Shown one piece after another: positions 55,878-64,000 of a DNA stretch of 64,000 bases. The stretch spans positions 62,001 to 126,000 of the forward strand of contig JALEFY010000025.1 in assembly GCA_022760435.1 (NCBI GenBank), given 5' to 3'. Every line of letters begins with the position of its first letter. The stretch's first letter is position 1. Made by a program: the position numbers and the translations under genes. Below the pieces are notes generated by a model, which had not been told where the DNA came from, did no database searches, and saw nothing but the letters and a program-made list of their open reading frames with translations. The stretch comes from Neomegalonema sp. (GTDB taxonomy: Bacteria > Pseudomonadota > Alphaproteobacteria > Rhodobacterales > Rhodobacteraceae).

Positions 55878-55896
55878 ATGTGAATGTTATTCACAT
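55878..55896. promoter_or_regulatory. perfect 19-bp palindrome, likely TetR operator
   Basis: ATGTGAAT-GTT-ATTCACAT is a perfect inverted repeat (8-bp arms, 3-base centre) in the 165-base gap between the TetR-type gene and DUF2852, close to the DUF2852 start. Length and symmetry suit a TetR dimer site. It should control DUF2852; the regulator gene begins about 740 bases away, so direct autoregulation at this site is less certain. Confidence 0.75.
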
Positions 55897-56019
55897 TTAC
55901 ATAGATGGCGCCCACACCGCGCTTCGCAAGGGGAGGGGGCGAATTAAAATGGTCCCGTTCGGGGGGATCGAAGCAGTGCGCGTACCGGATATGGTCGGCC
56001 CCTTGCGCCGCCGCCGTGC

Positions 56020-56640
56020 TCAGTCGAGGTCCGGCAGGATGCCGACGCCCCTAAGATAAAGAGCAACGCCCGACTCGAGCAATTCCGTCGCAGCGATGGG
56101 CGCGCGGCCGTTTTGTGCTGCCCCGTCACCGAACAGAACCGCCGTGCCATGGGCCAGCGCCCAGAAATGATGCGCCATCATCAGGACCGGCGGCCGCTGG
56201 CTCGGGGGGAGCGGCGCGGCGACCAGCTCGACGGCGCGGGTCAGAACGGCAAAGGCGCGGTCCGCCGCCCGGCAAAGCGCCGCATCCTGTTCGAGCAGGG
56301 TTGGCGTGCCGAACATGGCAACGAAATAGGCGGGCTCACGCGCGGCAAATTCGAGATAAGCGGCCCCCAGCGCATCGAGCGCCCGGAGCGGCGTCAGATC
56401 CGCCCCCGACCAGGCGGTCTCAAGCGCATCGGCAAACGCGTTGAAGCCTTCAATAGCGACTGCGCTGATCAGGGCATCGCGGTCCTTGAAATGCCGATAG
56501 GGCGCTGCGGGCGATACCCCGGCCTTGCGCGCAGCCTCGGCCACCGAAAAGCCCGACGGTCCGTTTTCCGCAATCAGGCTGCGGGCGGCTTCGATCAAAG
56601 CATTGCGCAGATCGCCGTGATGATAGCCGCGTTTACTCAA
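56020..56640 (-). CDS. TetR/AcrR family transcriptional regulator
   Basis: About 206 residues from a TTG start at 56640, chosen because GAGGG lies 8 bases upstream and the conserved protein begins SKRGYHHGDLRNALIEAAR. The HTH is FSVAEAARKAGVSPAAPYRHF, and the C-terminal part (MAHHFWALAHGTAVLF) is the WHG-type ligand-binding domain. An ATG at 56727 in the same frame is a less likely start. It is the gene upstream of DUF2852; the palindrome in that promoter is the obvious operator candidate. Ligand unknown. Confidence 0.85.
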   Translation of the reverse strand: MSKRGYHHGDLRNALIEAARSLIAENGPSGFSVAEAARKAGVSPAAPYRHFKDRDALISAVAIEGFNAFADALETAWSGADLTPLRALDALGAAYLEFAAREPAYFVAMFGTPTLLEQDAALCRAADRAFAVLTRAVELVAAPLPPSQRPPVLMMAHHFWALAHGTAVLFGDGAAQNGRAPIAATELLESGVALYLRGVGILPDLD

Positions 56641-56806
56641 GAAGGGGGCCCTCGATATTGCTGCGCAACAGAAGATCGGCTGCCTGCGCTCATACGGCAA
56701 GAGCCGCAAAGGGCCGGTTTGCGCCATGGCAAACCAGCCCCTTTATCCCCTCAATAGCGTCTGGCGCCGATCTTGGCCACCAAAGGCTCAAGCCCTCCTT
56801 GTCAGG

Positions 56807-58306
56807 TTACCCAAAGGTAAAGTCAGCCTCGGTCAGGATCACCCCATTGGCATTGGCACCGGTCATCCGGATCAGGTCGCCTTCGCCGTAATAGACATAG
56901 AGATGCGCACCGCGCTCCACGATGGTCAGATCCTCAAAGGAGACCGCATTGTCAGAGCCGATCTGAATGCGGTCTTCCCCATCGGTAAACCCCACCACCC
57001 AGTCATCCCCATCTCCCGACGCCGCGAAGACATAGGTTTCCTCGCCATCAGAGCCATAGAGGCGATCATTGCCCGCGCCGCCCTCCAGGCGATCATATCC
57101 GCGCCCGGCGATCAGGTAGTCATTATAGGCTGAGCCCGTCAGCGCATCATCGCCATCGCGGCCATAGATCCGAACCGAGCCACTGGCTTCAGACGCATCA
57201 ATCACATCATCGCCGCCATGCGAGCCGAGCACGCGCTCGATGGTCAGCGCCGCATCCATGATGATGCGCGTGCCGACCTCATCCTTGACGGTCGCAAAAT
57301 CATCGCCGCCGGTATCGGTGATCTGATCGGACCCTTCGCCATCGGCAAGCATGAAGCGATCATTGCCGCTGCCCGCGATATAGATATCGAGCAAGCCGTC
57401 ATCGCCGCCATCGAAGTAATTATCGCCCTCACCACCATCAAGAACCGCGATCCCATTGGTGCCGACGAGAGTATCATCACCAGCATCGGTCTTGATCGAC
57501 TTGTCGCCATTGGTGGCCCGAACATGCAGGTCCATATCGCCATTGGCGGTAAAGCTGTTGGCGCCGGTCGCAACGGTGAAGGCGTTGAACACGCTCGCCT
57601 TTGTGGCGTTGAAAGTCAGCCCGTCGGCGCGCACCACATGCGGCCCCTCCAGCGAGAAATTCCCGCTGCCGGTTACGGTCAGAACATCGCCGTCCGCAGC
57701 CTCATGCAAGGCCCGATCGAGGGTTGGATAGGCGATAAGCGTCGTCTCGTTCTCTACCCCCTTGACCGGCGGCACAAAAAGATCCAGCGCGGCAAAGTCT
57801 TCCTCCTCGTAACGGGTCCATTGAGCGCCGAGATCGGCATTATCCGCGCCGAACCCGTCAATATCGCCCTCGGTCTGGCTCTTGTTGCGCACCAGGATGC
57901 GCTCAGCGGTCGAGATTTCGCCGCTGACCCAGGCCAGGCCCGGATCATTGAGCAAGCCGGTTTCGGTCATGGTGCCGAACAGGTCAACGATCTGGCCGCT
58001 ACCGATATAGGGGGAGTCCTTCATCAGGATGACATGATCATCCCCGGTGAAGTTCATCTTGGTGCTCACCGCATCGGCATAGTCCATCAGCGCGTTCGAG
58101 GCGCTTGGATGCACGATTGTGAAGCTGTCCCCGGCGGTGATGATGCCACTGAGCGGCGCAAAGGCTTCGGCATTGCTACCGCCATTGACGACGCGCGACA
58201 GGTAATAGTCGCTCAGGTCGATCGGCTCGTCTGTGGGGTTGTAGATCTGGATGGCTTTGTCATAGCCAGATCCGTTCACGTAAACGGAAATAAATAAGTC
58301 TGCCAT
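56807..58306 (-). CDS. lamin-tail/RTX protein A
   Basis: A 499-residue protein with no signal peptide. Residues 1-170 form a lamin-tail-like domain (MADLFISVYVNGSGYDKAIQ, SDYYLSRVVNGGSNAEAFAP). Then follow a short pectin-lyase-like segment (DRALHEAADGDVLTVTGSGN) and, from about residue 250, RTX-rich repeats (DGGEGDNYFDGGDDG, GGDDVIDASEA, EGGAGNDRLYG) with a compact C-terminal end typical of type I secretion. It is a paralogue of the larger protein at 60123. The start at 58306 has GAGGAG upstream. Role in adhesion or carbohydrate binding is likely but unproved. Confidence 0.8.
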   Translation of the reverse strand: MADLFISVYVNGSGYDKAIQIYNPTDEPIDLSDYYLSRVVNGGSNAEAFAPLSGIITAGDSFTIVHPSASNALMDYADAVSTKMNFTGDDHVILMKDSPYIGSGQIVDLFGTMTETGLLNDPGLAWVSGEISTAERILVRNKSQTEGDIDGFGADNADLGAQWTRYEEEDFAALDLFVPPVKGVENETTLIAYPTLDRALHEAADGDVLTVTGSGNFSLEGPHVVRADGLTFNATKASVFNAFTVATGANSFTANGDMDLHVRATNGDKSIKTDAGDDTLVGTNGIAVLDGGEGDNYFDGGDDGLLDIYIAGSGNDRFMLADGEGSDQITDTGGDDFATVKDEVGTRIIMDAALTIERVLGSHGGDDVIDASEASGSVRIYGRDGDDALTGSAYNDYLIAGRGYDRLEGGAGNDRLYGSDGEETYVFAASGDGDDWVVGFTDGEDRIQIGSDNAVSFEDLTIVERGAHLYVYYGEGDLIRMTGANANGVILTEADFTFG

Positions 58307-58571
58307 GTCGCTCCTCGTTCGCAAGCCGGATTATTGCTTTGCGCTTGCAAGATGAAACCTAGGGTCAAAATGTGTATAACTAGTAATCGTCCCGATATAT
58401 TTGCGTGATTGGAAGGGGTTTTCGCAATATATTGATGGGTATACAACGCAATTGACTGCTTTTTGCTAAGTATTATCCTTTGCATAAGTTTTAGGCGGCG
58501 GTGTTCTGGCAAGAAATTTTTCAGCATCCCCCGCTACACTGCGAGGCAGCGAACGAAAACCAGAGGCCCAA
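58307..58571. promoter_or_regulatory. AT-rich divergent promoter region
   Basis: A 265-base spacer, clearly lower in GC than the genes around it, between RTX protein A (minus) and the chemoreceptor (plus). It contains an imperfect dyad, ATATATTTGCG (58395-58405) with CGCAATATAT (58423-58432). Both promoters are expected here. The AT skew may allow silencing by a nucleoid protein. Confidence 0.5.
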
Positions 58572-59948
58572 ATGCAGCTTCACGCCCTTTCAAACCCCGC
58601 TCCAGTGTCGGGGGCCGTTGTCACGACTGCCCGTCAAGAAGAGCAAGCCGAGATTGCCCGCGCGCTGGAAGCCGCCGCGAACGGTAACTTCTCGGTTCGG
58701 ATCGAGGGCGATGACCCGCTCAGCCGCGCCGCAAGAGCGCTGATCGCGCGCTGCGCCGCCGATAGCCAGACCGGGCTCGAGCATTGCGTGACCTTCGCCA
58801 TCGGGGCCAATCAGACCGGCCTGTCTTGCGCCAATCTGCTCATCAACACCGAAGATCTCAATCTCGCGGCGCAGGAAATTGCCGTTGGCATGGAGGAGAT
58901 CGCGACCTCCATCCAGCAAACCAATGAATCGGTGCGCCATGTCCGCGATCTCACGCAGGAAATGACCGCCCGCACGCGGGAGGGGCAAGAGCATGCCGCC
59001 GCAGCCGTGCAGGGGATGAGCGCCTCCGGCGCGGCGGTCGGGGCGGCCTTTGACCGGGTCAATGGTTTGCAGACCGCGACCCATCATATCGACCAGATCG
59101 TTGAAACCATCGCCAATGTCGCCCAGCAGACCTCGATGCTGGCGGTCAATGCCTCGATCGAGGCGGCGCGAGCCGGGGCGGCCGGGCGCGGTTTCTCGAT
59201 CGTGGCGCAGGAGGTCAAGTCCCTCTCCGAGCAGACGGCCAAGGCGACCGACATGGCGCGCCAGCGCATGTCGGCGCTGCGTGAGGAGGTCTCATCGATC
59301 GCTGGGGGGCTCAGCCGCGCGGTCGAGGCGGTCGAGATCGGAGCCACCGCGGTTCAAGATATCAATCAGCGGATGCGCTTGATCGCTCAGGGCTGCGGGC
59401 AGATCGAGGGCGATATGGTCGATAGCGCCGATGCGCTCGGCGAGCAGGCGACCGTCACCCAGAGCGCTGCGGACAAGGTGACGGCGATTTGCGGCGGCGT
59501 TGAAACCTGCCTGAACAGCACTCAGGAGCTGATCGCCGCCAATGATACGGCGCTGAGCGTTGTTTCCGAAGATATGGCCCGCTACGCAAAGCTGGATCTG
59601 CCGGCGAAGGTGCTGCATCTGGCCAAGGCGGATCATGTCATCTGGAAGAAGAGGCTGGCCGATATGTTCGCCGGTCGCCTCAATCTGGATCCGGGCGAGC
59701 TCTCCTCGCACCATTCCTGCCGCTTGGGTAAGTGGTATGCGGCCTCGGGGGCCGAGCTTTACGGCGATCTGGCCGATTTCAAAGCGCTCGAGCATCCGCA
59801 CCGTGTTGTGCACAGCGCCGGGGTTGCGGCGGCCGAAGCCTTCATGCGCGGGGATCGTCATGAGGCGTTCCGGCTGATGGGGATTGTCGAAAGCGCGTCG
59901 GTTGAGGTGATCCGTCTGCTTGATCGCCTGATTGCATCCGGGCGCTAA
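58572..59948 (+). CDS. soluble methyl-accepting chemotaxis protein with CZB domain
   Basis: A 458-residue cytoplasmic chemoreceptor with no transmembrane helix. The signalling hairpin (about residues 160-230) has the conserved NVAQQTSMLAVNASIEAARA and AAGRGFSIVAQEVKSLSEQT. Residues about 345-450 form a chemoreceptor zinc-binding (CZB) domain: KADHVIWKKRL, SSHHSCRLGKWY and EHPHRVVHSAG give the 3-His/1-Cys site. CZB receptors sense zinc or reactive chlorine species in studied cases. It lies between two RTX genes. No che genes are near. Confidence 0.93.
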   Translation: MQLHALSNPAPVSGAVVTTARQEEQAEIARALEAAANGNFSVRIEGDDPLSRAARALIARCAADSQTGLEHCVTFAIGANQTGLSCANLLINTEDLNLAAQEIAVGMEEIATSIQQTNESVRHVRDLTQEMTARTREGQEHAAAAVQGMSASGAAVGAAFDRVNGLQTATHHIDQIVETIANVAQQTSMLAVNASIEAARAGAAGRGFSIVAQEVKSLSEQTAKATDMARQRMSALREEVSSIAGGLSRAVEAVEIGATAVQDINQRMRLIAQGCGQIEGDMVDSADALGEQATVTQSAADKVTAICGGVETCLNSTQELIAANDTALSVVSEDMARYAKLDLPAKVLHLAKADHVIWKKRLADMFAGRLNLDPGELSSHHSCRLGKWYAASGAELYGDLADFKALEHPHRVVHSAGVAAAEAFMRGDRHEAFRLMGIVESASVEVIRLLDRLIASGR

Positions 59949-60122
59949 GCGGGTGCGCCGCGCGATCCTGAATGAGGGGGCGGCTGCATGAAAGTGATCT
60001 GGCAGGACCGTGATCTGGCATGAGCGCCTGATGCGCAGGAGCCGCCAATGCTGAAAAAGGCGGCCCCCATCATGCGCGTTGGTGGCGAGAGAATGCGCCA
60101 CCAGCGCGGTTTGGTGCTTTGA

Positions 60123-62924
60123 TCAGGCCGAGATGAACTGGAAGTCATCGGCGGTGAGGGTGATGCCCTCATTGGCGCCGTTGATCAGCCGCAGCACATC
60201 GCCTTCGCCATTATAGATCCAGATATGGGCGGTGCCGCGATCGGTGATGAGCAGGTCGTCGAAGGTGACACCGGTCATCTCGATCATGTCCACGCCATCC
60301 TCGAAATCAAACAGGCGGTCGGCACCGTCGCCGATATCGAAGGCAAAGGTATCCGCGCCCGCACCGCCAAACAGGCGGTCGGCTCCGGCTCCGCCGATGA
60401 TGGTATCGGCACCCGCATCACCGCGCAGCAGATCGTTACCGGCACCGCCGATCAGGGTATCGTCACCACCGCGCCCGAGCAGGGTCACCGCGACGCCGGC
60501 ATCGGTTGCATCGATCTCATCCGCGCCGCCATCCGAGCCCTGCACATATTCGAGCGCCAGGCCGGCCTCCATGATCAGGTTGGTGCCGATCTCGTCCTTC
60601 ACCACGACCCGGTCATAGCCGCCGGTATCGGTGATGTTGAGCGAGCCTTCGCCATCGGCGATCACATAGGTATCGTCGCCCGAGCCGCCGATATAGCTGT
60701 CGAGCGCGCCATCATCGCCGCCATCGAAATGGTTGTTGCCTTCGCCGCCATTGAGCGTCGAGGCGCCGGTTGCGCTGACCAGGATGTCATCGCCCGATCC
60801 GGTGGTGATCATCTTGTCGCCGGTTGCGGCCCGGACATAGACATCGGCCGAGCCGGTATGGGTGAAGGTGGTCGCGCCCGTGGCAACCGTGATCGCGGAG
60901 ACGGTGTCGGGTGCGTCGAGTTCGAGGGTCACGTTATTGGCGCGCACCACGATGCCTTCGACAGCGTCGTATTTCGTCTCATCGACCGAGATGCTGTCGC
61001 CGCTCGAGGCAGCGGACATTGCTTCCTGAATGGTCTCGTATTTAACGCCGGTCGTGTCATTGGTCACACCGGCGGTCAGCGACGTGGTGCTGTCGGCGAA
61101 TTCGAGAGTCTCGACGTTGAAGAGCAGGTCGGAGCCATCGCTGCCGACATTATCGGTGACGCTGACCGAGCCATCGGCGTTTTCGGTGACGGTATAGTCG
61201 GCGGCGTTGCCCGAGAAGACGGCGGTATCGGTGCCGTCGCCAGCGTCCACGATGTCATCGCCGCCAACGCCGGTGATGGTGTCATCATACGAAGAGCCGA
61301 TGACGTAGTCGATGCCATCCGAGCCGGTGAAGTCCAGACCCTCGGTGTTGTTGTTGGCATAGATCTCGTAATTGTCGCCGCTCCAGGTCTGGCCATTGGT
61401 GACATTGGTTAGCGCTGCGAACATATTGGTGAAGGTGTTGTTGGCGATGGTCGCGCCATCAAAGCCCGATTGGAAGGCCATGCCGAAGGTCAGCGCGTCC
61501 ACGCTGTTGTCGGTTACGACGACGTTATCCGACGGCCCGATGACCCAGACCGCGAAATGGCTGGTCGGTTGGGTGTCGCCATTGCTGTCGGTCGCCCCGG
61601 TAAAGGTGTTGCCGGTGACCTCGATATCGTCGGCCGCGCCATAGATCAGCACACCGGCGGTCAGGTAATCGCCGCGCTGATAGCCGATCTCCTCGATCGT
61701 GCTGCCGGTGACGCTGCCGCCGGCGGCGTCAATGAACACGATCCCGTTCTGCGCGATGGCCGAGGCCGAGGGCAGGAACCCGGCGCCGGTGACGGTGCTG
61801 TTGCTGATCTGGGCGTCGAGCCCGGCGCCTTCGGCGCGGATCCCGTTCTTCTGGAAGTCCAGCACGGTCGCGTCGGTCACCGTCACGGTGCGCGCCGCGC
61901 CATCGGTGTTGTCGAGCACGATGCCCTGGCCGCGCTGGTTGCCGCTGACGGTGCCGTCGCCCTGATACGGATCGCGAATGCCGGTGACGGTGACGGTGTC
62001 GATGGCGCCCGAGCTGTCGCCGTAATAGATGCCCTCGAAATCGGCATTGGTGCCGCCGCTCATGGCGTTGGCGAGGCCGCGGCCGTCGATCGTGACATCG
62101 CTGATCGTGACATCGGTGCTGTTGAGCACGGTGACAACCGCTGCGCGCGAGCGGTCATCGCCGACCGTGCCATTGGTGAAGGCCGGCGCGTCGACCATTT
62201 CGATCACGCTGTTGGTGCCGCCCTGGATGGTCAGGCCGGTGACGCCATCAATGATCACCTGTTCGCGGAAGGTGGTGTCATCGGCGAGCTGGATGGTGTC
62301 GCCGTCATTGGCGGCATCGACCGCTTCCTGAATGGTGGCGTAGCTGGTGCCTTGGGTGCTGTTGAGCACCGGGCCGGCGGCGGCGACGGTGTGGCTGCCG
62401 AGCCCGTCGAACGTGTCGGTCGCATAGCTGACCCAGTCGCTGGCGAGCTTGCTCAGATCGGCGGCAAAGCCGTCGCTGCTGCCATCGGTCACCGTCGCAG
62501 CGCGGCGCAGCGTCATGTCGAGCGTCGAGTTGCCGCCATTTGCCCATTGGGTGCCCGGGTCCACAAAGCCTGCGCCGGTGTCGGGGGTGCCGATCATGTC
62601 GACGATGGTCGCGCCGCCGGCGATCGTGGTGCCGCCGGTCAGCAGCAGCAGGTGATCGTCGCCATTATGCGTGAGGTTGGCGCTCGTCAGGTCGGCAACG
62701 GCGAGGATCGCGGCGTCCGAGGACGGGTTGGCGATGACGAAGGTCTCGCCCGGGTTCAGCGTGCCCGACAGGGAGATGATCGCCTCGACATCGGTGCCGC
62801 CATTCGAGATCCGGCCGATCGTGTAGGTGCTCAGGTCAATGACGCTGTCGGTGGCGTTGTAGAGCTCGAGCGCCTTGTTGTTGCTCGATCCTTCGACGTA
62901 TTCGGAAATGATCAGCGAAGCCAT
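60123..62924 (-). CDS. lamin-tail/beta-helix/RTX protein B
   Basis: A 933-residue protein with no signal peptide. Residues 1-180 are a lamin-tail-like domain (MASLIISEYVEGSSNNKALE, NATDSVIDLSTYTIG). Residues 190-510 form a right-handed parallel beta-helix (ATIQEAVDAANDGDTIQLAD, VTISDVTIDGRG, IEEIGYQRGDYLTAGVLIYG). There follow RTX repeats (SGDDTYVIADGEGS, LLGRGGDDTLIGGAGNDLL) and a terminal domain. The last roughly 240 residues align with those of RTX protein A. The start at 62924 follows GGGAGAGGG. The beta-helix suggests polysaccharide binding or lyase-like activity; catalytic residues cannot be named. Confidence 0.82.
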   Translation of the reverse strand: MASLIISEYVEGSSNNKALELYNATDSVIDLSTYTIGRISNGGTDVEAIISLSGTLNPGETFVIANPSSDAAILAVADLTSANLTHNGDDHLLLLTGGTTIAGGATIVDMIGTPDTGAGFVDPGTQWANGGNSTLDMTLRRAATVTDGSSDGFAADLSKLASDWVSYATDTFDGLGSHTVAAAGPVLNSTQGTSYATIQEAVDAANDGDTIQLADDTTFREQVIIDGVTGLTIQGGTNSVIEMVDAPAFTNGTVGDDRSRAAVVTVLNSTDVTISDVTIDGRGLANAMSGGTNADFEGIYYGDSSGAIDTVTVTGIRDPYQGDGTVSGNQRGQGIVLDNTDGAARTVTVTDATVLDFQKNGIRAEGAGLDAQISNSTVTGAGFLPSASAIAQNGIVFIDAAGGSVTGSTIEEIGYQRGDYLTAGVLIYGAADDIEVTGNTFTGATDSNGDTQPTSHFAVWVIGPSDNVVVTDNSVDALTFGMAFQSGFDGATIANNTFTNMFAALTNVTNGQTWSGDNYEIYANNNTEGLDFTGSDGIDYVIGSSYDDTITGVGGDDIVDAGDGTDTAVFSGNAADYTVTENADGSVSVTDNVGSDGSDLLFNVETLEFADSTTSLTAGVTNDTTGVKYETIQEAMSAASSGDSISVDETKYDAVEGIVVRANNVTLELDAPDTVSAITVATGATTFTHTGSADVYVRAATGDKMITTGSGDDILVSATGASTLNGGEGNNHFDGGDDGALDSYIGGSGDDTYVIADGEGSLNITDTGGYDRVVVKDEIGTNLIMEAGLALEYVQGSDGGADEIDATDAGVAVTLLGRGGDDTLIGGAGNDLLRGDAGADTIIGGAGADRLFGGAGADTFAFDIGDGADRLFDFEDGVDMIEMTGVTFDDLLITDRGTAHIWIYNGEGDVLRLINGANEGITLTADDFQFISA

Positions 62925-63218
62925 GGATAAACCCTCTCCCAATAATAGCGAGAGGCGGCTCAGCACACCGTACGAATCCCCTCTCTCCCGCCGTAAAGGT
63001 TAATCTGTCGCCTTCCCGAAATGGGTGAACCTTTAATAACAGTTGCGTGACAATCCCGAAGAGAAAACCCGACGGGACGCATGTTTGTCCCCATAACCAA
63101 GTGTTGACCAATGGGCACTTTTGCTCCGAACAGTTCGGTGCGGCGCGGTTTCACCTTTGCGCGTCGGGCTCGGTCCGGTTAGGTCCGCGCAAAGAATCGC
63201 ACCAGGAGGGAGGGGATA
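62925..63218. promoter_or_regulatory. divergent region between RTX protein B and the PL9-like gene
   Basis: A 294-base spacer shared by two divergent genes. An 8-bp inverted repeat, TAAAGGTT (62994-63001) and AACCTTTA (63028-63035), separated by 26 bases, is the only clear symmetric element. A strong ribosome binding site (AGGAGGGAGGGG) ends just before the plus-strand ATG at 63219. Confidence 0.5.
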
Positions 63219-64000
63219 ATGGTCAGCACCCAGAGACAGGAAAAGATCGCCGAGGCCCTTCAACTGGCGACGGAGCGGGGACAGGCGCAAGCCAATGTCG
63301 GAAACGTCTACTACATCGCCACGACCGGCTCGGATGAAACCGGCGATGGCTCAATCGGCAATCCCTGGGCGAGCGCCGATGAGGCCTCCAAGCATCTCGT
63401 TGCAGGCGATACCGTTTACTACCGCTCCGGAACCTATACCAACGCCAGTTATGTCGAGGCGGGTGCGCGCGATCTGAGCCATGAGGGTGACTATATCTGG
63501 AAGAGCGGCGTCGAGGCAGCACTCAGGATAAATGACCTTCACGGCGATGAAGATGCTTGGATCACCTTCGCCGCCTATCCGGGCGAGGCGGTCACCCTGA
63601 AATTCGACGGTCTGAGCGGCGTTCGGATCAGCAATTCGAGCTATGTGCGCGTCGAGGGTTTCGAGATCGAAGGCATCGTTGCCGACGAAGCCTTCGCCGA
63701 TGCCAAGGCGGCGCAGTTCATCTATCGCCTGCCCGATGGCTCCTTGCATGAATGGCCGCTCGACGAGAACGGGATCCCGCTCGAGATCGACACGCCGCTG
63801 GGCGAGCTCGGGGCCGAGAAGCCGGGTTTCTGGAATGGCAATGGCATCAATATCAACAGTGGCACCCATCATATCGAGATCATCGACAATGATATCCACG
63901 ACATTCCGGGCTCTGGCATCTCGGGGCTGGGCGGGTCGGACTACCTGACCATCGTCGGCAATCACATCGCTCGGGTGACCTGGTATCAGTCGAATGGCGG
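63219..64000 (+). CDS. PL9-like right-handed beta-helix protein, partial at right edge
   Basis: 260 codons are present before the window ends. There is no signal peptide. The start, VYYIATTGSDETGDGS, then GNPWASADEA and GDTVYYRSGTYTN, is the typical N-terminus of secreted beta-helix lyases such as PL9 pectate lyases. Later NGINISNGTHHIEIIDNDIH and GISGLGGSDYLTIVGNHIAR are regular beta-helix coils. The ribosome binding site AGGAGGGAGGGG is strong. Absence of a Sec signal and the neighbours suggest C-terminal RTX repeats beyond the window and type I secretion, an inference. PL6 or a non-catalytic beta-helix are alternatives. Confidence 0.75.
   Translation, partial: MVSTQRQEKIAEALQLATERGQAQANVGNVYYIATTGSDETGDGSIGNPWASADEASKHLVAGDTVYYRSGTYTNASYVEAGARDLSHEGDYIWKSGVEAALRINDLHGDEDAWITFAAYPGEAVTLKFDGLSGVRISNSSYVRVEGFEIEGIVADEAFADAKAAQFIYRLPDGSLHEWPLDENGIPLEIDTPLGELGAEKPGFWNGNGININSGTHHIEIIDNDIHDIPGSGISGLGGSDYLTIVGNHIARVTWYQSNG

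Overview
The window is high-GC bacterial DNA that reads as an alphaproteobacterial chromosome, most likely Rhodobacterales/Rhodobacteraceae. The evidence is a complete 14-gene nuo operon interrupted by small extra reading frames, a NuoE with a long helix-hairpin-helix-like C-terminal extension, birA-coaX-rnj directly after nuoN, and DUF1467, DUF2852 and DUF465 genes in typical alphaproteobacterial form. I cannot name a genus. No transposase, integrase, phage gene, rRNA or CRISPR array was seen.

Layout. 1-8.1 kb: metabolic genes, namely a cut DUF3108-like gene, a 3-hydroxyisobutyrate-dehydrogenase-type oxidoreductase, a penicillin-acylase-family hydrolase, a translationally coupled aminotransferase/GNAT/carbon-nitrogen hydrolase trio, and scoAB CoA transferase. 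8.2-11.1 kb: small genes, tRNA-Asp with a clear promoter, and a proline iminopeptidase. 11.5-31.0 kb: nuoABCDEFGHIJKLMN with two or three accessory frames, then birA, coaX and rnj, closed by a strong terminator. 31.2-39.5 kb: an RhlE-like helicase, a hybrid histidine kinase, a BNR-repeat protein, small membrane proteins, methylmalonyl-CoA epimerase, DUF1467, a 39-residue exported peptide with an exceptionally strong Shine-Dalgarno, and a nitroreductase.

40.0-51.4 kb: one gene for a giant (about 3,800 residue) RTX protein. It has a polysaccharide-lyase-10-like toroid at the N-terminus, an SGNH/sialate-esterase-like domain in the middle, many Ig-like and choice-of-anchor-D spacers, a duplicated jelly-roll-like module, and a C-terminal calcium-binding RTX block typical of type I secretion. 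51.5-56.6 kb: an orphan phnM overlapping a RecD-like helicase, an LpxR-like outer-membrane protein, and DUF2852 plus a TetR regulator with a perfect 19-bp palindrome between them. 56.8-64.0 kb: two paralogous lamin-tail/RTX proteins (one with a parallel beta-helix) flanking a soluble CZB chemoreceptor, then the start of a PL9-like beta-helix protein that runs off the right edge.

The most unusual part is 40-64 kb. It looks like a type I-secreted polysaccharide-binding or polysaccharide-degrading set (acetylated pectin-like substrates are a reasonable guess) with a chemoreceptor beside it. The type I transporter genes are not in the window. A second theme is four short tandem repeats (17, 33, 17 and 19 bp units), all lying in spacers except that the 33-bp one starts at a stop codon.
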